From positions 124,001-188,000 of the forward strand of contig CALXWJ010000021.1 in NCBI GenBank assembly GCA_944392335.1: DNA of 64,000 bases, written 5' to 3'. The stretch is from an uncultured Clostridia bacterium. GTDB lineage: Bacteria > Bacillota > Clostridia > UBA1381. Below, one piece after another: positions 17,999 through 25,466 of the stretch (the stretch's first letter is position 1; each line of letters opens with the position of its first letter). The translations under genes were made by a program, and so were the position numbers. The notes below the pieces were generated by a model. It ran no database searches and was not told where the DNA came from. It saw nothing but the letters and a program-made list of their open reading frames with translations.

Positions 17999-19315
17999 TT
18001 ACAAAACAATTTTAAACTCATTTACACCATTCTTTGAAAGATTAATGTTTTTTGTGTATTCTTTTCCGTCATATTCAAATTTTAATTCATATTCACCATA
18101 AAAGCCTTTGAACCTCCCCTTTCCGTTTTCATTTAATGTAATTTCTGTTTCGGTTCTCCATTCCTTTTCAAAAAGATCCTTTATAACATAGTACGACGGC
18201 TTAGGAGTAAAATCAAAGCGGAACAGACCGCCTCTATAATAGTTTTCACCGGATTGCATATCTCCCTGGGGTGCAAATGCTGCATAGCCGTCAATAAGAT
18301 TCCAATATATTATTTGCTCAACATTTTTATGTGAAAACCATAACGAATACAATTTTTTTATAATCTCTGCCTGTATCTGCTCATCTTCTTCCCTGTCAGT
18401 ATATGCCGGAATGGTTACTTCCGTTATCTGTATCGGCAAATTAAAATCGGAATATCTGTCAAGTATCCTATAAAGATGTGATGGATCATAAAATTTTCTT
18501 GTAGCTTCAAATTCCTTCTCCATTTTAAAAAACATATGATACTGTATTCCTATAGCGTTAATATCTGCACCTGAATTTAAAGCTCTTTCTATCTGCATAT
18601 AATATTTGTCACGATTCCTGCCCTGTTCGTTCCAAACAGCTGAATATTCATTTATTCCCAGCTTATTTTCCGGAAAATATTTTCTTGCGAGCTTGAAACA
18701 ATATTCAACAAAATCATCTTCATTATATAATGCATTTTGAAATTCATCCCACCAAGTTTCATTTGTCACCTCAATTGTAGGAATTTTATCGGCATATCTT
18801 TCGGCTATTTCTTTATATCTTTTTTCTAAATCTTTCTTAATTGATTCGGGATTATTTATATCAATCCAATTAGGGAAAAAGCTTGAATATGCAAGCGCGT
18901 GTTCTCGCGGTTCTATACCATTTTCTTCACAATATTCGATACATAAATCAGGTGACGGGCGTCTGTATATTTTGGGGCTGTTTTTGTCATACCGTACCTT
19001 TCCCCGTTCCGGTTCCAGATCAGACCAATAAAAAGGCAAGGTTGCCATATTAAATGTTTCTGCAAAATATTTTCTGTATTTCTTATTTTTTTCCTCATTT
19101 TCAAATTCGTCAAGCATAAAAATATTCGCGCCATATTTGAATTCGTGATTTTTTTGCTTTATTGCAATACGGATATTGTTACACTGCTTTTTATTGTAGT
19201 TAAACTCTAATCTGCACCATCCTTTTCGGTTGTTTTCAATTCCATTTTTCACTCTGTCTTCAAAATAATCCTTCTGTTCTTCAAATAATTCCAGCACTTT
19301 TTGTCTCTCAGACAT
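17999..19315 (-). CDS. Endo-1,4-beta-xylanase-like enzyme, glycoside hydrolase family 10
   Basis: 438 residues. The GH10 barrel shows KYGANIFMLDEF near the start of the catalytic part, the acid/base Glu in EVTNETWWDEF (about 186) and the nucleophile Glu in QITEVTIPAY (about 299), with QYHMF and WNLIDGYA between and after them. The last 60 residues form a small beta domain. There is no signal peptide, so it likely cuts imported xylo-oligosaccharides in the cytosol, unlike secreted xylanases of the family. GGAGGG (19322-19327) supports ATG 19315 over the longer start. It is upstream of the M14-like gene on the same strand. Confidence 0.9.
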   Translation of the reverse strand: MSERQKVLELFEEQKDYFEDRVKNGIENNRKGWCRLEFNYNKKQCNNIRIAIKQKNHEFKYGANIFMLDEFENEEKNKKYRKYFAETFNMATLPFYWSDLEPERGKVRYDKNSPKIYRRPSPDLCIEYCEENGIEPREHALAYSSFFPNWIDINNPESIKKDLEKRYKEIAERYADKIPTIEVTNETWWDEFQNALYNEDDFVEYCFKLARKYFPENKLGINEYSAVWNEQGRNRDKYYMQIERALNSGADINAIGIQYHMFFKMEKEFEATRKFYDPSHLYRILDRYSDFNLPIQITEVTIPAYTDREEDEQIQAEIIKKLYSLWFSHKNVEQIIYWNLIDGYAAFAPQGDMQSGENYYRGGLFRFDFTPKPSYYVIKDLFEKEWRTETEITLNENGKGRFKGFYGEYELKFEYDGKEYTKNINLSKNGVNEFKIVL

Positions 19316-19372
19316 ATAAATCCCTCCATCCAACATTAATCATTTTAAATTTTACGATCATTCCCTGCTATA

Positions 19373-19513
19373 CAATAAAGGCTTGTCACGTCATTCAATG
19401 AGTACAAGAGCGCAAGCTGTGCTTGCGCTGTAATCAGCCGGGCATTATGCTTTCGCTGATTACAAATATGAAACCTGTCCCGATTACGGCGTGAGCATCT
19501 TGTACGCAGTTTA
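19373..19513 (+). repeat. Interspersed structured repeat, copy D
   Basis: Full-length copy. The second hairpin is perfect, GCGCAAGC-TGT-GCTTGCGC. In the central hairpin the pair U-A of other copies is C-G (AGC / GCT instead of AGT / ACT), and the inner stem is GCA / TGC instead of GAG / CTC: compensating changes on both sides. Confidence 0.85.
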
Positions 19514-19674
19514 AATTGCCGTTAACACATCAATTTTATCAACAATTTTTTTTGATTATATCACACTTTAGCTTATTTTTCCACCTTTATATTTCAATAT
19601 TTATCCACTATTTTGTGTTTTTATATAAATTTATATTATTATATATTAATATCAAAAAAAATTTAAAAAAACTA

Positions 19675-19702
19675 TTGACAAGCTGCGCATAAATGTGATA
19701 AT
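19675..19702 (+). promoter_or_regulatory. Promoter of the tRNA-Arg gene
   Basis: TTGACA (19675-19680), 16-bp spacer, extended -10 TGTGATAAT ending at 19702, 17 bp before the tRNA. Confidence 0.7.
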
Positions 19703-19719
19703 ATATTAAACTGTGATAT

Positions 19720-19796
19720 GCGCCAGTAGCTCAGTTGGATAGAGTGTTTGGCTACGAACCAAAAGGTCGGGGGTTCGAATCCCTTCTGGCGTACCA
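19720..19796 (+). tRNA. tRNA-Arg (anticodon ACG)
   Basis: 77 bases with an encoded CCA end. Acceptor stem GCGCCAG / CTGGCGT, D arm AGCTC-AGTTGGATA-GAGT, anticodon loop CTACGAA, T arm GGGGG-TTCGAAT-CCC. A34 would be converted to inosine by TadA, whose gene is at 57125. It stands alone, not in a tRNA cluster. Confidence 0.97.
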
Positions 19797-19874
19797 ATTT
19801 TTACAATTACACGTCTTTCGGCGCTGCCTTAAAAGTTTTATTTTATCGAATAAAAAGAAAAGAGGGGAACACAA

Positions 19875-20090
19875 ATGCAGAAAGTTGTTTATATAAGTAA
19901 CAGCCGTGATTATACAGAACAAAACGACGTTAATGAAAACAAATATCTTGTTCGTATTAATAAACTGTTAGAAGATGGCTGGGTAATTTCCCAGATGAAC
20001 ACAAAAACTGTTGATGTGGATCCCAAACTTGAAAATTATCTTCACAAAGAAACTTTTGTATCTTTTGTTGTCTTAGAAAAGCCGGAATAA
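19875..20090 (+). CDS. Small conserved-looking protein of unknown function
   Basis: 71 residues, no membrane segment, acidic and basic residues mixed. The centre LVRINKLLEDGWVISQMNTK resembles the core of small DUF4177-like proteins (leucine-rich helix followed by DGW), and the C-terminus FVSFVVLEKP looks like a final beta strand. AGAGGGG lies 7 bases before the ATG, and a terminator follows, so it is a real single-gene unit. It may be co-transcribed with the tRNA 78 bp upstream. No function is assigned. Confidence 0.7.
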   Translation: MQKVVYISNSRDYTEQNDVNENKYLVRINKLLEDGWVISQMNTKTVDVDPKLENYLHKETFVSFVVLEKPE

Positions 20091-20118
20091 TTATATAATA
20101 TTATAAAGACTATATACA

Positions 20119-20142
20119 CTGCAATTCTATTAAGGTTTGCAG
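20119..20142 (+). terminator. Terminator after the 71-residue gene
   Basis: CTGCAA / TTGCAG stem, 12-base loop, followed by TTATTTTTT. Confidence 0.7.
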
Positions 20143-20246
20143 TTATTTTTTACATTTTTTTGTCTTTATAAAACACAATTTTTTCTTGATTATGGAATTA
20201 ATATATGATATAATTGTTTATAAATAAATTCAGGAGATGATTTTTT

Positions 20247-21077
20247 TTGAGCAAAGCTGACAAAATTTTTATAGATAATTGCAAAGATATATTAAAAAAC
20301 GGTTTTTGGGACAAGGATTTTGACGTTCGCCCCAAATGGGAGGACGGTACTCCCGCGCATACCATAAAAAAATTCGGGATAGTAAACAGATATAATCTTA
20401 AAGAAGAATTTCCGATTTTAACTATCAGAAGAACCTTTTTAAAAAGCGCAATCGATGAAATTTTATGGATATGGCAAAAAAAATCCAATAATATCCACGA
20501 TCTTTCTTCCCACATATGGGATCAATGGGCGGATGAAAACGGTTCGATAGGGAAAGCATATGGTTATCAACTCGGGATAAAACACAAATACAAAGAAGGT
20601 GAATTTGACCAGGTTGACAGAGTATTATATGATTTAAAGAACAATCCGTTAAGCAGAAGAATTATGACTAATATTTATAATTTTGAGGATCTTCATGAAA
20701 TGGGATTGTATCCTTGTGCATACAGCATGACATTCAATGTTACCGGTAATACTTTGAACGGAATTTTAAATCAGCGTTCACAGGATATGCTTGCCGCAAA
20801 TAACTGGAACGCATGTCAGTATTCAATACTGTTAATGATGTTTGCACAGGTTAGCGGTCTTGAAGCCGGAGAACTTGTACATGTTATTGCGGATGCTCAT
20901 ATCTATGACAGACATGTTCCGATAATCAAAGAGATTATAAAGAATACACCCTATGACGCACCTGAACTTACGATTGATCCTTCCATTGATGATTTTTATA
21001 AATTCACAAAGGATAGTTTCAAACTTGAAAATTACAATTATCATGATACAGGAATAAAATTCCCCGTTGCAATTTAG
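20247..21077 (+). CDS. thyA: Thymidylate synthase
   Basis: Methylates dUMP to dTMP with methylene-tetrahydrofolate, releasing dihydrofolate. 276 residues, normal length. The catalytic cysteine is in LYPCAYSMTF (about 158); the residue after Cys is Ala where E. coli has His, a variant I recall in clostridial enzymes. The dUMP site QRSQDMLAANNWNACQY and the end motif HVIADAHIYDRHV are intact. It starts with TTG after GGAGATG, with a few bases of T. It precedes folA by 25 bp; the pair recycles folate in a single operon. Confidence 0.96.
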   Translation: MSKADKIFIDNCKDILKNGFWDKDFDVRPKWEDGTPAHTIKKFGIVNRYNLKEEFPILTIRRTFLKSAIDEILWIWQKKSNNIHDLSSHIWDQWADENGSIGKAYGYQLGIKHKYKEGEFDQVDRVLYDLKNNPLSRRIMTNIYNFEDLHEMGLYPCAYSMTFNVTGNTLNGILNQRSQDMLAANNWNACQYSILLMMFAQVSGLEAGELVHVIADAHIYDRHVPIIKEIIKNTPYDAPELTIDPSIDDFYKFTKDSFKLENYNYHDTGIKFPVAI

Positions 21078-21102
21078 AAAAATGTTATGAAAGGATAAAA
21101 AA

Positions 21103-21606
21103 ATGAAATTAATTGCTGCAGTAAATAATGATTGGGGTATAGGAAAAAACAATGATCTTTTATACCATATATCATCAGACATGAAATTTTTTCGTTCAAA
21201 AACAAAAGATAATGTAATAATTATCGGAAGAAAAACACTGGAATCATTCCCCGGCGGTATGCCTTTAAAAAACCGTGTAAATATTGTATTAACCCGTGAT
21301 GAAAAATATAAATGCGATGATGCGGTCATTGTTCATTCAATTGATGAAATTGCAAAACAAATAAAAAAATATCCGGATAAGGAAATTTATCTTTGCGGAG
21401 GCGAGGCAATCTACAGTCTTTTATTGCCATATTGCATCGAAGCATACATAACAAAGGTACAGGATAACCGTGATTGTGATAAATTTATGGTAAATCTTGA
21501 TCTTCATCCCGATTGGTACAAATCTGAAGAATCGGACATTTTTGATGAGGACGGTTATAAATTTTCTTTCTGTACATATAAAAATAAAAAGGTAAAAGAA
21601 TTTTAA
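21103..21606 (+). CDS. folA: Dihydrofolate reductase
   Basis: Reduces dihydrofolate to tetrahydrofolate with NADPH, restoring the cofactor used by the thymidylate synthase encoded just upstream. 167 residues. The N-terminal AAVNNDWGIGKNNDLLYHIS, the NADPH loop IIIGRKTLESFPGGMPLKNR and the later IYLCGGEAIY motif are all present. The active-site acid is Asp/Ser region SSDMKFF near 27. AAAGGA precedes the ATG. Confidence 0.95.
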   Translation: MKLIAAVNNDWGIGKNNDLLYHISSDMKFFRSKTKDNVIIIGRKTLESFPGGMPLKNRVNIVLTRDEKYKCDDAVIVHSIDEIAKQIKKYPDKEIYLCGGEAIYSLLLPYCIEAYITKVQDNRDCDKFMVNLDLHPDWYKSEESDIFDEDGYKFSFCTYKNKKVKEF

Positions 21607-21680
21607 CAAAACATATTTTTATTTCGGGTAATTCATGAATTGCCCCTACTATACATATAAAAATTACGGAGGGATAATAA

Positions 21681-22241
21681 ATGGAGTCACTACAAAATAT
21701 TTTGGATAAAGCAGGAGTATTTCAATACGGTATAATTAACACAAAAGATATTAATTTCTCACAGGAAGTGAGAAAAATGTGTGAAGTAAACACTTGCAGA
21801 CAATATGGTAAAACATGGGCATGCCCCCCTGCAATCGGAACGGTGGAGGAATGTAAAGATCGTATCTGCAATTATGATAAGATGGTTTTATTCAGCGGAA
21901 AATATGACCTGGAGGATTCTTTTGATTATGAGGGAATGACGGAAGGTATGAAAAAGTTTAAACAATCATCCCGTCTTATCGACAATGCGGTAAAACCATT
22001 AATAAAAGATTATTTTATGCTTTCTAACGAAGGCTGCGACCTATGTGATAAATGCACTTATCCCGACGCTCCGTGCCGTTTTCCTGATCGCGCGCATGGA
22101 TCACTTGAGGGTTATGGTATTTTTGTAAGCGAGATTGCAAAGACAGCAGGTATAAATTATATAAACGGAGCAAATACAGTTACATATTTCGGAGCACTGA
22201 TCTGTAATTCATCTGATTTGGAAAAAATTTTAGAAAATTAA
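21681..22241 (+). CDS. DUF2284 cysteine-rich, predicted metal-binding protein
   Basis: 186 residues with ten or so cysteines in clusters: CEVNTCRQYGKTWACPP near 32-48 and CDLCDKCTYPDAPCRFP near 117-133, the pattern of the DUF2284 family, which probably binds an iron-sulfur cluster or zinc. The enzyme activity is not known. It follows folA by 75 bp with its own GGAGGG site and ends before a strong hairpin at 22305. Confidence 0.85.
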   Translation: MESLQNILDKAGVFQYGIINTKDINFSQEVRKMCEVNTCRQYGKTWACPPAIGTVEECKDRICNYDKMVLFSGKYDLEDSFDYEGMTEGMKKFKQSSRLIDNAVKPLIKDYFMLSNEGCDLCDKCTYPDAPCRFPDRAHGSLEGYGIFVSEIAKTAGINYINGANTVTYFGALICNSSDLEKILEN

Positions 22242-22304
22242 GCTGCAGGAATATTATATATTTTTTAAATAGTCCATAAAGCTATAATGATATTACATAG
22301 TAAA

Positions 22305-22332
22305 GCAGAAAAGTCTGTTCATGCTTTTCTGC
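22305..22332. terminator. Bidirectional terminator between DUF2284 and GerMN genes
   Basis: GCAGAAAAG / CTTTTCTGC, 9-bp stem with a 10-base loop, followed on the plus strand by CTAAAATTTTTTG. Confidence 0.75.
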
Positions 22333-22345
22333 CTAAAATTTTTTG

Positions 22346-22840
22346 TTATATATAATAATCAGGTATAAAAGTTTCTCTCATATCCATTCCGCCTATATAC
22401 TCTTTTCGTTCTTCACCGTTAAAAAGAAATTTCACCATATTCACACCTTCTACAGACGTAAGAGAGTTAACTATTGAATAAATCATTAATATTTCATGAA
22501 TGTTATTGTCCGGGATATTATCAATAAATTCATTATTTAGATTTACATAGGCAATTTCATCATTAACTTTTACATCAATTCCATTTTTAATTTTTGGGAC
22601 AACTCTTAATATACTGCTATTATAATCTTCTCCGTCAATTATTTTATTTATAATTTTTTCACATGCTTTTTGTACTGTGGAATCCGTAATATTATAATCA
22701 ACAGGAACAAGTCTCAGCATGGAATGATCCACATAATATATTTGTGCATTATGATCTTCTAATGTTTCAGAAACAAAATAATTACCGGACAATGCAATTA
22801 CAACAATCATTAAACAAAGTATAATAATCATTTTTTTCAT
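22346..22840 (-). CDS. GerMN-domain protein, membrane-anchored or secreted
   Basis: 164 residues. A hydrophobic segment at 4-20 is a signal peptide or anchor; there is no lipobox cysteine. The rest is one GerMN domain: VQKACEKIINKII, then AYVNLNNEFIDNI, SIVNSLTSVEGVNMVKFLFNGEE. In Bacillus GerM, a two-domain lipoprotein, the fold serves sporulation and germination; single-domain forms occur in Clostridia. The start at 22840 is favoured by AAAGGAA ten bases upstream; a TTG nine bases earlier is also in frame. Confidence 0.8.
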   Translation of the reverse strand: MKKMIIILCLMIVVIALSGNYFVSETLEDHNAQIYYVDHSMLRLVPVDYNITDSTVQKACEKIINKIIDGEDYNSSILRVVPKIKNGIDVKVNDEIAYVNLNNEFIDNIPDNNIHEILMIYSIVNSLTSVEGVNMVKFLFNGEERKEYIGGMDMRETFIPDYYI

Positions 22841-23016
22841 ATGTATCAAATTCCTTTCCTTTTTTTATTAAAATATTTATTATCTGCTATAAATATTATA
22901 TGAAAAAAAAGAAAGCTTTATGTTTATTTTTAATCGTCATTATGAGACAATATATAAAAAATAAGTATAAAAATAATCCTGCTAAATATATAAAATACTT
23001 TTTTTGTACAAAAAAC

Positions 23017-23034
23017 ACCGCCTATAAAGGCGGC
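23017..23034 (-). terminator. Terminator of the amino-acid ABC operon
   Basis: GCCGCC / GGCGGT stem with a 6-base loop, followed by GTTTTTTG on the minus strand, 14 bp after the ATPase stop. Confidence 0.8.
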
Positions 23035-23047
23035 GAACATTGTCTAA

Positions 23048-23779
23048 TCATAAAACTTTATTTAAAAAATCAATAGCTCTGGGATTTTTTGTATTTGTAA
23101 ATACATCTTCAGGTGTTCCTTCTTCCATTATTACACCCTCATCAATGAAAATAACTCTATCCGCAACTTCCTTTGCAAAACCCATTTCGTGAGTAACACA
23201 TATCATAGTCATTCCTTGGGATGCAAGTTCTTTCATTACAGCAAGTACCTCTCCTACCATTTCAGGGTCAAGGGCTGATGTAGGTTCATCAAACAGCATT
23301 ATATCAGGTTTCATTGCAAGTGCTCTTGCTATTGCAACACGTTGCTGCTGACCACCTGACAATTGATGCGGATGACATTCAGCTTTATCTTCCAGGCCAA
23401 CTCTTTTCAATAACTCAATGGCTGTTTTATGTGCTTCTTCCTTAGACATAATTTTCAAATCAACAGGCGCCAGCATAATATTCTGTAACACTGTAAGATG
23501 CGCAAACAAATTAAAATTCTGAAAAACCATTCCTATTTTTTCGCGCACTTTATTAATATTTGTCTTTTTATCCGTTATATCATATCCATCAACAATCACC
23601 TGTCCGCCGGTAGCATCTTCGAGTCTGTTTAAACAGCGCAACAAAGTTGATTTGCCGGAACCGGAAGGTCCGATAATACATACGACTTCTCCTTCATAAA
23701 CAGTAAGATCTATACCATTTAAAACATTAAGTTTATGAAATGATTTCTTTAAATTTTTAACTTCTACCTTTACGTTCAT
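23048..23779 (-). CDS. Polar amino-acid ABC transporter ATP-binding protein
   Basis: 243-residue ATPase of the GlnQ/HisP group. Walker [14 protein letters not shown] is near 35-47, the signature [15 protein letters not shown] near 140-155, Walker [15 protein letters not shown] near 160-175, and the switch His in CVTHEMGFA near 195. It energises uptake with the permease, whose gene overlaps it by 23 bases, and the binding protein first in the operon. The exact amino acid cannot be read. Confidence 0.96.
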   Translation of the reverse strand: MNVKVEVKNLKKSFHKLNVLNGIDLTVYEGEVVCIIGPSGSGKSTLLRCLNRLEDATGGQVIVDGYDITDKKTNINKVREKIGMVFQNFNLFAHLTVLQNIMLAPVDLKIMSKEEAHKTAIELLKRVGLEDKAECHPHQLSGGQQQRVAIARALAMKPDIMLFDEPTSALDPEMVGEVLAVMKELASQGMTMICVTHEMGFAKEVADRVIFIDEGVIMEEGTPEDVFTNTKNPRAIDFLNKVL

Positions 23780-24440
23780 AATTAATCTTCTTCTCCAAAT
23801 ACTTAGATAATAACATCAGTATAGAAATTACTATCAAATAATATACTGCTACAAGTATGTATGTAGCGAAAAATTGATATGATTTACCTACATATACTTT
23901 TGCTTTATTTACTATATCTGCCAATCCTATTACAGACAAAATAGATGTATCCTTAACTGTAATAATAAACTGGTTTACCATCGAAGGAATAGCCACTTTA
24001 AAAGCCTGGGGTAGAATTATTTTAAGCATAGTTCTTGATTTACTTAATCCCAAGCTGCGTGCTGCTTCTGTCTGTCCCTTTGGTACAGCCATTATTCCCC
24101 CTCTGAAAATTTCAGCCAAATATGCACCTGCATTAAGGCTTAGAGTTATAATACCGGCAGTGAATGCTTCTATTCTGAAACTCGGATTAAACAACTGTAT
24201 TACCTGAGGCATACCAAAATAAACAATGAAAGCCTGTACTATCATTGGTGTTCCTCTGATTATCCAAATATATACTCCGGAAATGGCTTTCAATAAAATA
24301 TTTTTAGACATCCCCATAATACACATCAATAATCCTATAACCATACCGATTATTAATGATATAACCGAAATTAAAATTGTAATTTTAATACCCTCTAAAA
24401 GCAAAGGTGTAGATTCTAATATTGTTCTCGTAAAATCCAT
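23757..24440 (-). CDS. Polar amino-acid ABC transporter permease
   Basis: 227 residues, HisMQ family. Five hydrophobic segments; the first stretch [20 protein letters not shown] is typical, and the ATPase-docking loop [22 protein letters not shown] lies near 130-150. A single permease gene suggests a homodimeric channel. The stop overlaps the start of the ATPase gene. A strong hairpin separates it from the binding-protein gene, which is expected to be made in excess. Confidence 0.95.
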   Translation of the reverse strand: MDFTRTILESTPLLLEGIKITILISVISLIIGMVIGLLMCIMGMSKNILLKAISGVYIWIIRGTPMIVQAFIVYFGMPQVIQLFNPSFRIEAFTAGIITLSLNAGAYLAEIFRGGIMAVPKGQTEAARSLGLSKSRTMLKIILPQAFKVAIPSMVNQFIITVKDTSILSVIGLADIVNKAKVYVGKSYQFFATYILVAVYYLIVISILMLLSKYLEKKINYERKGRS

Positions 24441-24466
24441 AATACTCTCTCTAATACATAAAATAT

Positions 24467-24501
24467 TTATTCAGCATAGCATAAAAAACTATGCTGAATA
24501 A
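24467..24501 (-). terminator. Intercistronic hairpin between binding-protein and permease genes
   Basis: Perfect 13-bp stem TTATTCAGCATAG / CTATGCTGAATAA with a 9-base loop and only a weak T-tract. It probably reduces read-through or protects the upstream mRNA, giving more binding protein than permease. Confidence 0.65.
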
Positions 24502-24514
24502 TACACTTCAAAAA

Positions 24515-25354
24515 TTATTCTGTTATATTTTCATCTTCAGTTTTTGCAAAATCAGCTATACTTGTTATTTCACTGTCCGCAGGAACAACCAATATTTGTC
24601 CGTCTTCAAAATATCCTTCCGAAAAGTCAAATGTTTCTTCTCTTTCATCGGTAATTGTCATACCTGCAATCATTCCATCTGCCTGACCTGATTGTACTGC
24701 ACCCATAGAAGCGTCAAAACCTTCATTATGCATTTCATATTCAAAGCCTTGATCTTTTGCAATTGCAGCTAAAATATCCATATCAATACCGATATATTCA
24801 TTTGTTTCAGTATCTAAAAATTCAAACGGTGAAAAAGCATTGTCAGAGTATATAACATATTTCTTTTCAGGTGTTACACCGCTTTCAACTCTCTGTGCAT
24901 TTTCATCTTTATATTTTTTATCACCATAGCCGTATTTTTCCAAAATTGCATCGTATTCTCCGTTAGCTTTTATGTTTGCAAGTCCGGCATTAAACATTTT
25001 TATAAGATCGGCATTTTGTCCTTTTTTTACAGCAAAACCGTAAAATGCAGGGTTTTCAACATCACCGACTGTCTTTAAAGCAAGTCCTTCTTCCTTTATA
25101 GCCCAACCTATAACAGAACGGTCTTCATAGCATGCAGCATTTGTTCCGTTAATTACAGCTTGATACATTGTAGGAGAATCTTCATAATATGTTACTTTAA
25201 AGCCATATTGTTCTGCATATTTTTCGGTAAGTTCCGCACTCATTGTGCTTGTTTTTGCAGCAAGAGTAACTTCATCCGTTTCAGTATTATTTCCACATGA
25301 AGCCAATCCGATACACATTATTGACGCTAATGCAATTGTAATAAATTTTCTCAT
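24515..25354 (-). CDS. Amino-acid-binding lipoprotein of ABC importer
   Basis: 279 residues, family 3 solute-binding protein. Lipobox IGLASC (Cys near 20). The binding domain appears in a swapped order: a lobe with VTYYEDSPTMYQAVINGTNAA near 55-75 and ENPAFYGFAVKKGQNADL precedes the segment KKYVIYSDNAFSPFEFLDTETNEYIGIDMDILAAIAKD, which is normally N-terminal. DGMIAGMTITDEREETFDFS follows, and the usual second lobe is shortened. This looks like a circular permutation or rearranged gene; it still has all expected pieces. Confidence 0.85.
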   Translation of the reverse strand: MRKFITIALASIMCIGLASCGNNTETDEVTLAAKTSTMSAELTEKYAEQYGFKVTYYEDSPTMYQAVINGTNAACYEDRSVIGWAIKEEGLALKTVGDVENPAFYGFAVKKGQNADLIKMFNAGLANIKANGEYDAILEKYGYGDKKYKDENAQRVESGVTPEKKYVIYSDNAFSPFEFLDTETNEYIGIDMDILAAIAKDQGFEYEMHNEGFDASMGAVQSGQADGMIAGMTITDEREETFDFSEGYFEDGQILVVPADSEITSIADFAKTEDENITE

Positions 25355-25393
25355 AAATATACCTCTTTCCTATACAATTATAATAATATCGTA

Positions 25394-25422
25394 ATTATAT
25401 CATGGAAAGAGGTAAAAATCAA
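25394..25422 (-). promoter_or_regulatory. Promoter of the amino-acid ABC operon, with a split inverted repeat
   Basis: TTGATT (25417-25422) and TATAAT (25394-25399), 17-bp spacer. An inverted repeat CCTCTTTCC / GGAAAGAGG has one arm within this spacer (25404-25412) and the other over the ribosome site (25362-25370). Confidence 0.55.
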
Positions 25423-25466
25423 TAGTTTTTATCCAATTTATATATTTTTTTACCAAAAATACACTC

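Noticed and set aside
20247-21077. Thymidylate synthase with Ala after the catalytic Cys taken as inactive
   Set aside because: The variant PCAY is, from memory, common in clostridial enzymes and all other active-site motifs are intact.
20832-21329. 165-codon minus-strand frame
   Set aside because: Covers the end of thyA and the start of folA on the opposite strand; both are clearly real.
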